Source: Cladophialophora immunda (Eukaryota; Ascomycota; Eurotiomycetes; Chaetothyriales; Herpotrichiellaceae). Taken from it: DNA of 64,000 nucleotides. A program made the translations under genes and the position numbers. This document shows positions 23,340 through 34,453 of the stretch, one piece after another (the first letter of the stretch is position 1; each line of letters opens with the position of its first letter). The stretch spans positions 1-64,000 of the forward strand of contig NW_015622545.1 in the NCBI RefSeq assembly GCF_000835495.1. The letters run 5' to 3'. Below the pieces are notes generated by a model. The model worked only from the letters and a program-made list of their open reading frames with translations, ran no database searches and had not been told where the DNA came from.

Positions 23340-25251
23340 TCAGAGACCCATTCTGAACCTCGCAACCGTCCCATTCAACTTGTCGAACCCGACCTTCTCC
23401 GCAATCTCCAGGATCGCCTTGCTTCTCCCCGTCTCCACTGACTCGGCATCCTCAATGACCATAGCATTCGCCTTTGCCTCGTCGTCGCCGGTGGACGGGC
23501 CGAATATCTTGGCGGCCCTCATCTCAGGCGTGTACCCTTGCCACGGCCTCTGTCCGGCCACGAACCTGACCACGTCCATGCCGAACGCCTCAGCGGCGGC
23601 TCTTTGCGCGGGCGGCAGGTTGTGGTTGTGGTTCTGGAACAGGAACACGACGTCGAGGACATGGGTTGCCCGGCCCCGGTAAGCGCCGGGCCAGGGATTG
23701 GGCTCGTTGAAGACGAAGGTGAAGATCTTGGGCTCGGAGGGCGGCGAGAGCGGCCAGCCTCGGGCAAAGCAGGTCGTCGCGCCGAAGAAGCTGACGTCGT
23801 TGACGAACTCGAGGAATTTGGTGAAGGCGTCTCCATCGTTCAGCGTCGAATCTTTGAAGCCGTACGAGTCGAGGAGGGCTTCTGCGACGTCGGGTGTCGC
23901 CGAGAGAGAGGATCGTATCGACGCTGGGAATTTCTCCCGTATGCCTGGTTTCAGGTGTCCGAGCATGAACCCAAGGACGGAGGCCTAGATTCAGGTCAGT
24001 TCTGGCGCGAGAAACCCTCTTACGACCACCAGGTCGGCCACGTTATGGCTTATTCGAACTTACATCAAATACGCTGTGCCCGATCATGAAAGCTTCTGCC
24101 CATTGCTTGCCAGGCATGCTTCGATCAGATGGATCGGCTACGCCCGCAAAGGACGGCTGTACAGGGATGACGTCTCCATCGATTGTGGGCAAGAATGCAA
24201 CGGATGGGGGAAGTTTTGCAATGACCTCGTCCATCGGCAATGTCAAAAGTTTCTGGATCCGTTGTTCGGCGTCAAGTTTCTCCAGGCCCAGGATGGATAG
24301 AACCTGCTGATACGTGCGTTCTTGGTCCTCGGGGGCGAAAACCGGTACGAGAAGGCAAGATCCACCTGTAGCCACTGCGCGGTTGAAGAGTCGCTCTTTG
24401 GAATACAGGTGTAGCGTGGTAGCAACTTGCGATTTCTGATCAGCTGCAGATCTGAGGGGTTTTGTTTTTGAATCATGGCTTTTCACATACCCGCGCCAGC
24501 ACTCTCGCCAATCACTGTGATTTGATCCGGGTCGCCACCAAACCCGGCGATGTGCTGCTTGACCCAACGGAACGCCGCGCTCTGATCACGAAGTCCGTTG
24601 TTGGGTTTGTACCCTCTTTGGAGCAGTTCTTCCGAAGTCAACATGCCTGGAAGACCGAGACGAAAGCTAATCTGTCCTCAGCAGTGTCCAGATCTGGTTC
24701 CCGGTCTCTCTAGGAGTTGCTGAACAGGGGGGTTAGACGTACTTGATGCCCACACCAATGACCGGAACCCCATTGTCACTGGCCAGCTTGACGAGTTTGG
24801 CGTGGTCATAATGCGGCCAGGAGTTCGCTCCGACCACGAAGCCTCCTCCGTGCATCCAGATGAAGACGGGGAGCTTTTGCTTCGTGAGATCAACGCCACC
24901 CAGGCCTTTCGGTACCGTGATGTTTAGATTCAAGCATTCCAAATCCGCGTGGACAATGGGTGGTTTGGGCATAGATTGCTGAATAAACAGCATCTCATTG
25001 TCGTATCCATTCGGCGGAGAGAATGAAGAGGGTCTGAAAATGTTGTCAACACCCCCGATTGCTCTGTGGGAAGAGTCAACTTACCCGTGACTCGTTGCAT
25101 CGACTGGACTGTCGTATGTTGATTTGACCTGAGCTTCAGCCAGCCGGTCTTCGAGGGTGGCATATTGGACCCCTAGGAATTGATACACGCCGTCGCCCTC
25201 GAGCCCCCTGACTGGCCCTATTGAAGGATGTTCCACTGTGACTGTCGACAT
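23340..25251 (-). CDS. Type-B carboxylesterase/lipase
   Basis: Five exons, complement(join(23340..23984, 24064..24425, 24491..24671, 24739..25033, 25085..25251)), 549 aa, the usual size of type-B carboxylesterases. The alpha/beta-hydrolase marks are the oxyanion-hole motif ([11 protein letters not shown]), the nucleophile elbow IGESAGA, with [15 protein letters not shown] restored across an intron, and a late His in [11 protein letters not shown] as the probable catalytic base. It would cleave carboxylic esters; no signal peptide is seen, so it is probably intracellular. Four junctions are well supported. The exon 2/3 junction is the weakest: it uses TAC|GTCTAA as donor to keep GIKY-ISFRLG in frame. 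Its start faces the lactonase gene across a 0.9-kb shared upstream region. Confidence 0.88.
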
Positions 25252-26147
25252 GGTGATAGAGCTGAGCGATGCAGGGTGTCTCAACTTTCGCACCAATGGT
25301 CTAAAAGCCCAACAAACAGACTTTCTTGGTGCCAGCCTCGTCAGGGGTCGGAAGGTTGTATACTTTACCCCAATCCATATACTCTCAGTATCAATATCGA
25401 TCCCACAATGTGGAGGGCCCCACATTTCCTATCTGGTCCATTGGAGGAACGTCAGCACCACTTCTCGTATATGCGCTGTTGGGCCTTGCAGACTATCGTA
25501 TCAATGCTCCATGTTTTTGTTGGCGTATGTCCTGCGTAGTGGTGTGGCCACTCTCAAGGCGATATGTGCCGACATGGTGCTCCATTGTAAGCTGCGAGAA
25601 GGATTTCAGTCAGAGATGAACGAGGAGCAATGGTCCTGATCTCACCGGAGGGGTCTCGATCCGCGCTGTGAACGATGTCTCGCCGTGATCTTTTGGGGTG
25701 AAAGGTGCCGACCGCGTTGACGTGGATCGCGGGAAATGATGCCTTGCTCACTCAAATCGATATATTCTTCGGCTCGGGATATTGGGTGTGTATGAGCAAC
25801 GCCCAGACACCGCGGCTGGTGAATTAGTTGGTGGAAGCATCCTCTTAGTATATTGATTCCTCATCATTGCTGACTCCCAGAGACTGGGATCTCGACGCCT
25901 TCTCATCTTTTGATCCAGCCTCGGCGATATGCAAGAAATCAGAAAATGACAGAAGGTAGCTCAATGAGCAACTCTCGAATCGTCATAGGCTATCGACCTT
26001 GGCAAGGAATCGTTGTCATCGGATGTCGTTCTTCTCCGCAAACAACTTTGGGCGGCTGCATGATGCTGGCATTAAGATCCTTTGCGACGCTGCATTTTCC
26101 GAAACCCATCTGCCTTTGACTGTCTTGAAGACGAAATCAAAAACATC
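25252..26147. promoter_or_regulatory. Divergent promoter of esterase and lactonase genes
   Basis: An 896-bp region between two divergent starts. It contains a CCGCGG everted triplet at 25810-25815, a form some Zn2Cys6 proteins bind; this single match is not significant alone. No gene is recognised inside. Confidence 0.4.
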
Positions 26148-27707
26148 ATGTCGAGCCTACTCCGCTTGTCTCTATTGCTCCCCCTGATCTCAGTCATCCT
26201 GTACAACCAGTCGTCCCAGCTGGGCAGACTGGTCGGGCGCGTGGAGATCGACAAGACCCGACTCGTGCGCTGGGAGAACAGCTCGGCGCTCAACAACCAC
26301 GACTGCCAGGTCGTCCGGGCCGCCAACGCGTGCGAGGACGTCAAGATCCATTTCCCGTCACACACGGCCTTCTTGTCCTGCGGCGACCCCGTCGAGAGGA
26401 CGCATTGGTACCCCTGCGCCGGCGTGCGGACGGTGTCACGCCGCGCCGAGTCGTCCTTTCGTGAGCAGCTGTTCAAGCATGATCTGGAGACCGGCGAGAC
26501 CACGGAGCTGCGGATCCAAGGCCTCGAAGGCGACTTCATCACGCACGGCATCGACATATTTCCCCTTCCTGGAGATCCTTCTCGGGTCGGCCCTTTCTCT
26601 TCCCCCCAAGCACTGCATCCAGGTTTCGGCTGACTAGATATTGGGGGGTTAGATCCATCTCTTTGCCGTCAACCATGCGCGCAGCGGAGACTCGATTGCC
26701 ATATTCGCGCACACGCTCGGGTCCGACGTGGTCGAGCTGGTGAAGAACGTCAAGCATCCCAATATCAAGACTGCCAACGGCGTTGCCGCAACGGGCCCAT
26801 TGTAACATGACACAGGTCGACTGTCACCCCCTCGATCGCACGAAGCTGACCGCACTCTGGCAGGGCCTTCTTCGTGACCAATGACCATTACTTCGCCGGG
26901 GGTCCGCTGCGGGCGATGGAGGAGATGTTCGGCCCATGGAGCTGGGCGACGAATGTCCAATACTGCAACGCAGAAGCAGATGTAGGCCTACAGTCGACGC
27001 TCGATCCTGTGCGTGCATGGATTCTCACGTGTGCCCCTCCCCATTCAACAGGACATCCTCTGCAGACAGGTATCGGAGACCTTCCCCGGCGCCAACGGGA
27101 TCAACGTGTGGGAAGACCGTCTGTACGTCGGCGACTCGAAGAATGGAACCGTCACCGTGTTCGAGGTCCACGGGGACAAGAGCTTGACCTATTTGCAGAC
27201 CGTGGTGAGTAAATATCTCCCGCCTGCCATATCGGCCAACAATGAAGGGGCCAGTAGCTTATCGCTCCGTCAATGCTAGGATCTGGGAGCTGCCGCAGAC
27301 AACATCAACGTTGTCCCAAGCACAGGCGATCTCATCGTCGCAGGTAAGCCCTGCCAGCCAGCCAGCCATCCTTGCACCGATTCACCCCTCTGCCCATTCA
27401 TGTCCCCAATACCCTCAGGAGTTCTAACCATATTATTCACTCCATCTCAGTCTTCCCCACGCTCGAGGACCTCCCGAAGTATCTCGAGAACGTCCGAGCG
27501 CTGGGCAAAGAGCTCCTGGTCCCGGCTGGGGCGTTGCGCCTCCGCCGCGAGACCAACTATACCCCCGAGCTGATCTACTTTGACGACGGCTCGAATCTCA
27601 GCTTCATGACCGCGGCCCACGTGTTCAAGGACCTATTTATCGGCGCCAGCGTGCTCCAGTTCGGCGGGTTTGCCGTCTGCAAGGCCTCGCCCGGGGCGTT
27701 TGCGTAG
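26148..27707 (+). CDS. Paraoxonase/arylesterase-like beta-propeller lactonase
   Basis: Six exons, join(26148..26585, 26653..26801, 26864..26981, 27052..27204, 27280..27343, 27451..27707), 392 aa. The order of motifs matches the PON family: GDFITHGIDIF, IHLFAVNHARSGDSIAIF (with the catalytic-His position), NGVAATGPLAFFVTNDHYF and ANGINVWEDRLYVGDS (calcium-ligand Asn/Asp positions), and DNINVVPSTGDLIVA. PON enzymes hydrolyse lactones and aryl esters using two calcium ions. The N-terminus (MSSLLRLSLLLPLISVILY) is a signal peptide or membrane anchor, so the enzyme is secretory or ER-bound. Most introns are clear; the donor of intron 1 (GTCGGC) is weak, and intron 3 could instead start at 27009, adding nine residues. 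It is divergent from the carboxylesterase and convergent with a Zn2Cys6 regulator. Confidence 0.85.
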
Positions 27708-28518
27708 GTTCCGCAGCTCTGGGATCGGAGGGAAGATTGGACGGCTATGCGCTGGGTTTGTAGATATATGGTTCGTAGGACGAAGGAAAGAATTCACCAG
27801 TTAATGCGGGATAAGTCGGCAGGGTTGTGATGGACTGTGGCTTCGAGGCTTCTCGATTGAGTGATATAAATAGCTATATTTGTGCTTTCACTCTTGTCTT
27901 ATGTGAATTAACTATATTGGTGCATGGCTTAGAGTCTACAGGCTCTAGCTTGGCCGTCTTAATATGCGTATCCCCGGTGACGTCGACTGAGATTGTCTCA
28001 AAATGAGACCTGTCGATTCCGGTGTTGACGGCAGATGTTTGATGATCCGTCTCACAGCAGGCCTGAATCTGTCCACCTAGATCCAGGCCTTTCTCTTGTT
28101 GGAGTTCGAATTCGTCTTATTGTTCGCAGTGCCGTCGAGCTGGGTCGTAAATCACAGCTTGTTTTGGCCCCGGGAGAACATGTCGGAGGAGTGGTAGATT
28201 CGGTATCAGAGAGCCTGGCAGCTGTCATAGTCTGTTTGCCTGAGGTTTCTCGTCCAACCGCCCTCTTCAAATCGCCGACGACATTTGCTAAAATTCGCTG
28301 TGTCGCTGTACACTGGCTCGAAGATATAGATGTAAGGCTCATATTGAATACGACGGTAGGCCCGCCTGCCACGTGGTCTGCCTACCATACTGTCGTGGCC
28401 ATTGGTCAGCCTGCTTAGTGATGCCCTCACGAGGTACCCAGCGTTCATATTAGATATACTGCAATGGTCGAGCAACATTAGGACGATGGGGCAAATGAAG
28501 GAGCTAACCCGATGAATA
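27708..28518. other. Convergent intergenic region
   Basis: Between the lactonase and regulator 3' ends. Only short frames without recognisable motifs. Confidence 0.5.
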
Positions 28519-30990
28519 CTATTCATACGGCGGCTTAAATATCAACCAATCACTCTCCGGGTTCGGGATGACAAAAGCCGGCGTGGCTCGATAATTCGGC
28601 GGCTGGCCCTGCGTCGGCGTTGTTTGATTCTGATTCGTGACCGACACCGACGGATCAAAGGCATTGTTACCCGCAATGGCATTCAATCGAGGGTAGTTGA
28701 AGAAGTCAAAGACCTCTAGGAATTCGAGTTCGCTTTGCGATGAATTGTGCGTGGTAACGGTGTCGAGGACAGAACGAGGACGTTGCGAGGTTAGGAGATT
28801 TAACTCGTAAGCACACCTGAAGACACCCTGTCAGTATCCCTAGTGATGAGAGCTCCCAAGACGCTTACCTTCTCATGGCGGTGAATGTCCTCCCAGAACC
28901 ATTGCTTCCCTCTTGTACCACATCGTTCAATATTCTCGCGTAGTCCCCCGCAACCTGCCAGTGTCGCCCCATCTGCTCGAGCGTGGAGATGAAGAACGTG
29001 ATTTTCGGATCCACCTCGCACTCCATGGTCGCTGCGTGGACGAGAAGTAGCCGTGCAGAAACCCATAGCGCAAAAGCAAAGGGATGGCCGAGAAGGGCAA
29101 GCATGCCGGTATTCATAACATCTTGGGCAATCTCCCTCAGGCTCTCCACGGCGCCGAGGCAGCGTTGGATGGCATGGTATGAAGGTGTGAAAACAGGAGA
29201 CTTAATCGTGGGATATGCGGCGGAAGAATGTAGACGGATAACGGACGTCACAAACGCCGCATGAAGCATGATCCAGTTGGAAATCCTGCTTCCTGGGTCC
29301 GAATGGCAGAGTTGAGAGATCTTCCCGTATTCGCCCGGCAGGTTCTGCAGCCAATCGTTCAATTCACCATCTAACCCTCGGTATGTTTCGCGCCAGCGCT
29401 GGATGTCGGAGTGGCGGGTGATGTCGAGAGGTTGATGGAGGAATCGGTGGATGCGGCTCAAGATCCCGAGGACTTCACAGTGGTAGGAGAAACTCCCCAG
29501 GTTTTCTGGTTTGTTCACAATCATTTCCGAGGGTGCGCCTCGCCGACGCCACCTCGTCTCGACAGGTTCGTTTCGTGAGAAGAGATCATAGCGACAAGGG
29601 AGACATCGGTCCATCTCCCTTTCATCCAGGGTAAAGGTGTCTGCAGTGGCGACTGTCGCGTATCTGTCGAGAATGAAGGTCATCCAACACAGACGCCGGC
29701 GCTCTTCATTCTCGATCCAGGATTGAGGTTGTGTGGCCTGCAAAAGGGTTGCTGAGGGATAAGTGCTAGACGCGAGGTATGCGCTCTTCTCAACATCCAA
29801 TCCCAGTTGAACGACATTGCGCGTGATGAGGGCCAGCAAATTCCAGCCCTGCTGGCCGTTTGACGTTCCAAGCACATCGACGGCAAGGATCACTAGCGCT
29901 TGGAGGGCGCGGACGTTCGGGTGGTCAAGAGCATACATCATAATCTTATGTCTGGAGATCTCGTGGAACTGCCTCCTTGATTCTGGGGTCAGCCGCGAGT
30001 CTTTGGAGAAGCGCATCGTGGTGGCGACAATCGCGTGCATGAGCACCTTGTCCGAATCGTCCATTGACTGGGAGCCGAAGAAAGCATCGAACGTGGCTTT
30101 ACGGTCCAAGATGGGCGACCACGGGTTGACATGCTTGAAATAGAGATCAACCAAGGTATACAGCAAGTCGTAAGGAGGAAGCTCCGAGTCGGGTATCGAT
30201 GGCGCAGGGGTAGCTGTTGGATACCAAGCTGCGGAATGGCCTCTCTCGCTTTGGGGCACCAGCTCGTGACTGCCGTTATCCACAACGGATCGAATGGACA
30301 TGGCATCTTGGGGTCGGGGGTACTGCATTCGTTCATAGGCATTAGCGACAGGCCATCTGGGATCGGAGCCAGGAGTGTCCTGGGAAATAATACTGGCGGT
30401 GGACGGGCGAGGGTCGTTCTGGCCGTACGCGTTAAACTGGGCGGATGGGGGTTGATGAGACATGCGAACGGAACCCGGTCGATGGGTGGAGAAGTCTCCA
30501 TGCTCAGCGATGTGTTCCTCGAGACGGCGACCCATTACTTGGAGCAGAGCTTCGAGGCGATTGATTTTCTCCTCGAGCTCGCGACCGTAGCCCACCCGAA
30601 GACCGGGCTTTTGTCGCTCTTTGTAAACACATGCACGATTGTTGCGGGCGCACCAGCCACAAGCCGGCTCTGCTCTGTCGCATTTGACTTTCCGGGCCTG
30701 CTCCCACGGAGTAAATAGACTGCGATCGAAATAGCTTCAGGGTTTGTTCCTACGAACCTTGCAGAGCTCACAGCTGGGAGGGCACAAATTAGTGTCAGCG
30801 CGGACCAGGGAGAGGTGAGTTCTTACGAGATTTTCAAGAGCCTCTTCCTCTTTTTGCTCGTGATGGTGCCATTCTCCGGCGTATTATCGGCGTTGGCATC
30901 GTCATTCTCGGCGTCGCTCCCTGAGACAGAGGAATTTCTCTCCTCGGAGGCGTCGGTAGGAGAGGTTTGGACAGCTGTGTAAGTGGTCAT
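28519..30990 (-). CDS. Zn2Cys6 fungal-specific transcription factor
   Basis: Four exons, complement(join(28519..28816, 28869..30697, 30758..30773, 30827..30990)), 768 aa. The N-terminal 54 residues are Ser/acidic, ending in the basic KKRKR. The binuclear cluster reads CELCKARKVKCDRAEP then ACGWCARNNRACVY, with all six cysteines at C-x2-C-x6-C spacing, followed by a heptad-like linker (GRELEEKINRLEALLQ) for dimerisation. The middle is a Fungal_trans regulatory domain (DLYFKHVNPWSPILDRKATF, then RRRLCWMTFILDR). The first two cysteines are in a 16-nt micro-exon; only this splicing assembles a complete zinc cluster, and it keeps the frame. Such proteins bind CGG triplets. Neighbouring esterase and lactonase genes are plausible targets but this is inference. 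Confidence 0.9.
30758..30773 (-). other. 16-nt micro-exon of the Zn2Cys6 gene
   Basis: Flanked by an acceptor CTCCCAG and a donor AAG|GTTCGT, it encodes the end of a Ser codon plus Cys-Glu-Leu-Cys-Lys. Skipping it removes the first two zinc ligands and, because 16 is not a multiple of three, shifts the frame. Confidence 0.75.
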
Positions 30991-32154
30991 TGGCGCCAGG
31001 CTCTAGAGGTGCGTCGAGGAGAGTGTTCGCGACATCCAGAAAACAAGAATGAGACGTGGAGACTGATACCGAGAGTAGGGACAAGAGATGACACCGGATG
31101 ATCAAGTGCTGCAAGGTGCCGGGTCCCGAGGTGCCCCGTGGAATGAGGGAGTGAGCAAGTTGGTTGGAGTGGCAGTTGTGGCCGTGTGTCTAGAACGTGA
31201 GGAGCAGAGCGAGGAACGGCGAGACGAAAAAACCCCGCGTTACGGGGCCACGGACACGGGGTTGATCCGTAGCTACGCAGCCACACGCGGCCACACACAG
31301 CCACACGCAGCGCAGGCAAAAGTCTTCCCTCCCCCTCAACCTTTACTCGCAAGAATACGTACCCGCATTGCCCACCACAAGCAACCCGCGATACGCACCC
31401 CAGCCCAATCCTGAACGCCTGACCTCTTCATTAATTCTGTTGATCCGGGGTTCGCCGCCTCGCCGATTACCCGAGCAAAATTATGATGGAACAACTGTGT
31501 CCCGCGCTCGTTATAGCTGACAACAGCTCCCCACACGCGAGGCAGAGCTCTCAGATCTACATAGCTGAAGGTGACAATTGAGCTCCAAAAGATCCATCCA
31601 GCCCCGTGGTATCTTGACTGACAAGAACACTTTAGCACAGGTTCCAGATATCACACCCCTGCCTTGCACGAAGTCTGCGCCTGGTGTGATATAGATTGGG
31701 AATGGTGCGGGCTTGCTTCGACCCCGAACAGCCAACACGCATGATATGCACGAGAAGATGAGTTTCCAAGACATATAGACAAAGGTCCGTCGCTGTTAGA
31801 TACCAGACAGACGACGAGGCTAGGTACATCGTCCATCCTCCGCGCTGGGCACAAAGGCATGAAGGGTGCTCACCTCGGATAATGAGTTATTCCGACTTGG
31901 CTCGTTCACCATCGGTTGTCTGTACCTGCGTCCGCTTCACAAACACAATGCTCATTCTCATCGAGGACACGGAGAATCCCGTGAAGCCGTAGGCGAGTGG
32001 GGTAACAGGCGATAGCGAGCACGCATCATCCACCCACTCACTTTGTTATATACCATCACCACTTCTTTTCTCAGCTTCTCCTACCAAAAAGACCACTCTT
32101 CTCAGCTTCTCTGCCCCAGTCTCAAGCCATCGGCAATCACCCAATCCACTCAGC
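30991..32154. promoter_or_regulatory. Divergent promoter of the Zn2Cys6 and RidA-like genes
   Basis: A 1.16-kb region. TATATA at 32047-32052 lies about 105 bp before the RidA-like ATG. Three 10-bp direct repeats are at 31281-31310. No gene recognised. Confidence 0.45.
31281..31310 (+). repeat. Three 10-bp direct repeats
   Basis: CCACACGCGG, CCACACACAG and CCACACGCAG in tandem, one helical turn apart, about 290 bp upstream of the Zn2Cys6 start. They may be phased protein-binding sites. Confidence 0.6.
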
Positions 32155-32559
32155 ATGTCAATCCAACTGATTAACCCGCCCGACGTGCCCCCTCCGCGCC
32201 CGACATATTCCCACGTCCAATGCACACCCATCTCTGCCACGAGCACGCTGGTAACAATAGCCGGCCAGATCGGGGTTGACCCGGCGACCGGGACCACGCC
32301 CGAGTCCTTCATCGCGCAGGTCGAGATCGCGCTGGCCAACCTGGGCAGGTGTCTGGCCGCGGTCGGGGCGACGCCCGCCAATATCGTCAAGATGACCCAG
32401 TTCGTGGTCAACCTGGATCCCACCGACACGTCGCGGTCCGAGGCTTATACCAAGTTCATGGCCGGTCATCGTCCGCCAAGTACGCTGGTGGGCGTCGCGG
32501 CACTGGCTGCCCCGAATTGGTTGTATGAGGTCGAGGCTATGGCTATTGTACAGAAGTGA
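32155..32559 (+). CDS. RidA/YjgF/UK114 family protein
   Basis: A single exon of 134 aa, the family's usual length. GQIGVDPATGT, FIAQVEIALANLGRCLAAVGAT, VKMTQFVVNL and HRPPSTLVGVAALAAP follow the YjgF fold; the Arg in HRPPSTLV matches the Arg that binds the carboxylate of the imine substrate in RidA. True RidA proteins hydrolyse reactive 2-aminoacrylate and other imines released by PLP enzymes. Rid-family paralogues also occur in catabolic gene groups, where they speed release of intermediates, so a role with the neighbouring esterase and lactonase is possible. It is divergent from the Zn2Cys6 gene. No targeting signal is seen. Confidence 0.88.
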   Translation: MSIQLINPPDVPPPRPTYSHVQCTPISATSTLVTIAGQIGVDPATGTTPESFIAQVEIALANLGRCLAAVGATPANIVKMTQFVVNLDPTDTSRSEAYTKFMAGHRPPSTLVGVAALAAPNWLYEVEAMAIVQK

Positions 32560-32704
32560 TTGGCAAAATTAAAATCAGGTCATGGAGATAGATGTTGAGG
32601 GTCGTTCGAGGAAGAACCGAGTTGTGGCCGTCCTCGTCCTGCTGCCGCCAACGGTACCAGCAGCATCATTCCCGCGTTGGAAGCGCAATCTTCTTGCAGG
32701 TCCA

Positions 32705-34207
32705 TCAATGTCCAGAGTCCTCGGCATCCTCTACCTTCGCTTTTTTCCCACTGTCAGAACCCTCTGCTTCGTCCACAAATTCCACCTTCCGTTTGCCCAA
32801 GTTTGACCCTTCTGCAGCCGGCGGCATTGCAGCCGGAGTCGAAGCAGAAGACCCAAACCCACTGTCCCCTCCATTGGCGTGTGTCGTCTTCGGCTTCTTT
32901 CGCTTGACCAGCCCCGATACATCGGTTGCTGTCTCCGCTACTTGCGCCAATTTCTCTTTCTTCTCTTGTTCGGATGCGCCACTGCCCAGCAGACTGCCCA
33001 AGACACCAGAAATCTGTTCTCTCATCTGACTTTCCGACTCCGCTTTGACGCTGACGGGTGGCTTGCGGAGTTCTGCCAGTCGTACTTCCATTTCCGCAAC
33101 CATGTCTTGAACATCCTCAATCTGAGCCATGGCCTTGTCTTTCTGGGGACCTGCTTCGAGCTTATCCAGCGCAGCTGTTTCTTTGGAGATGCGCAATTTG
33201 CAGCTGTCGATAGCTTTCTCTTGCTGGGCGATAGCTTCATTCCGGATATCCCAATCGACCTGCACTTCGCCGGTTGGGTTCCCTTGTTCATCGTGCTGTT
33301 GTGTCTGGGAACTGAACTCGAGTGCCAGACTGAGCTTGTAGTGACACTCGGCTAGAATGCTCGACTCTGGAGGTTCAAGCTCCTCCCTCAGCGCAAGACA
33401 TGCCCTGAGATCGGTGACGGCATTCGAGTACTTCTCTCCTTCCAGAGAGACTTCTGATTGCAGGTCGTAGATGTCCGCCACACGCGTCTTCAGCGTCTTG
33501 ACCTCTGGTGTGAGGTCGATAGATGCCACATATTTGCCCTTCTCCGAGTCCTCCAGTGCATGTTCTTGACTCTGTTCCAGCTTCTTGAGATATAGGATGC
33601 GCGCCAAATCCAAAAGCTCGTAGGATGTGGCGAAGTCGTCGTCCTCTTCTTCATCAGCCTCTTCGTCCTGATCTTCCTCGTCCTCATCCGAATCATCCCA
33701 GCCTTCGGCATCGCCAGAGATCTGGAAATAGGGCTTGTCTGAAGCGGTCTCCTGAGGTTGTACGTCTTCTTTGGGCACGACATCACCCACATTAGGCACC
33801 GGCTCCTCCGGGATCGCAGCCATCGAACTGGAGCTTTCGCCGACGCCGCTTCCATTGGTAGACCCCCCTGCTTTGGCCGCGCTGTTCGCTTTTCTCTTCT
33901 TCCCAGACTTTTTAGATTTGCTCGAGGACAGTTGTGCTGATGCCGCCGTGCCGCCTAAGACATTGCTTGTTTGCTGCGCGAGGAAGAACAGGCATTTTCC
34001 GTAGGAATATAGCAGGTCGGCGTTGTCGAGCGCCATCTCGCCATTGATCTCCGCTTGCAGCTCCGTCGCCTGGGAGTAGAGCTCCGCCGCCTCCGAGTAG
34101 TGTTTGACGGCATATTCGGCTGTCGCTTTCGCGATAAGATCCGCCAACTGCTCTTGCTGAGGGGGCTCCGGATCGGGCTTGGGAGTTTCGTCAGCAGTCG
34201 TCGCCAT
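32705..34207 (-). CDS. NASP-type histone H3 chaperone (SHNi-TPR)
   Basis: A single exon of 500 aa, homologous to human NASP, fission yeast Sim3 and budding yeast Hif1. N-terminal TPRs begin at YAVKHYSEAAELYSQATELQ and LLYSYGKCLFFLAQQ. A long acidic insert (around DSDEDEEDQDEEADEEEDDD) interrupts the second TPR, as in the family, followed by YELLDLARILYLKKLEQ, ADIYDLQSEVSLEGEKY (the SHNi-TPR) and a C-terminal basic region with KRKKPK and KKAK nuclear signals. These proteins hold H3-H4 before deposition on chromatin. Translation starts at ATG 34207; the frame upstream of it starts with GTG and is not used. It shares a 246-bp promoter with DPB2, which fits S-phase expression of both. Confidence 0.9.
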   Translation of the reverse strand: MATTADETPKPDPEPPQQEQLADLIAKATAEYAVKHYSEAAELYSQATELQAEINGEMALDNADLLYSYGKCLFFLAQQTSNVLGGTAASAQLSSSKSKKSGKKRKANSAAKAGGSTNGSGVGESSSSMAAIPEEPVPNVGDVVPKEDVQPQETASDKPYFQISGDAEGWDDSDEDEEDQDEEADEEEDDDFATSYELLDLARILYLKKLEQSQEHALEDSEKGKYVASIDLTPEVKTLKTRVADIYDLQSEVSLEGEKYSNAVTDLRACLALREELEPPESSILAECHYKLSLALEFSSQTQQHDEQGNPTGEVQVDWDIRNEAIAQQEKAIDSCKLRISKETAALDKLEAGPQKDKAMAQIEDVQDMVAEMEVRLAELRKPPVSVKAESESQMREQISGVLGSLLGSGASEQEKKEKLAQVAETATDVSGLVKRKKPKTTHANGGDSGFGSSASTPAAMPPAAEGSNLGKRKVEFVDEAEGSDSGKKAKVEDAEDSGH

Positions 34208-34453
34208 GGCGCGCAAGGAATGGAAATTGGTTGAGTGCGAAAATCGCGATGGTGCTAAGATGAAAAGTAGCGAAGAGTGAAGAGAATATGGTGGAGAGTT
34301 TGAAGGAGATGCGACATTGTGGGTGGTCACGTCACAAGCCTCGTCCCCAAACGCGGCACGCGTAAAGTGATTTGTTTACGCGTCGAGGCTCAACTTTCTC
34401 CTACTGTCAATCCAACCACTTCGCATTATACACCCTGCTCATCCAGTTCAATC
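34208..34453. promoter_or_regulatory. Bidirectional promoter of the NASP-type gene and DPB2
   Basis: Only 246 bp separate the two ATGs. The region carries GTCACGTCAC at 34327-34336 and the MCB palindrome at 34358-34383. Both genes act at replication forks, so cell-cycle control through MBF is the simplest reading. Confidence 0.7.
34358..34383. promoter_or_regulatory. Palindromic pair of MluI cell-cycle boxes (MCB)
   Basis: ACGCGTAAA at 34358-34366 and its exact reverse complement TTTACGCGT at 34375-34383 are separated by 8 bp. The ACGCGT cores start exactly 20 bp apart, two helical turns. ACGCGT is the site for MBF (Mbp1-Swi6), the G1/S regulator. The symmetry suits a divergent promoter. Confidence 0.75.

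Noticed and set aside
30131..30718. 195-codon plus-strand ORF opposite the Zn2Cys6 gene
   Set aside because: The minus strand has a complete zinc cluster and regulatory domain; this frame has no motif.
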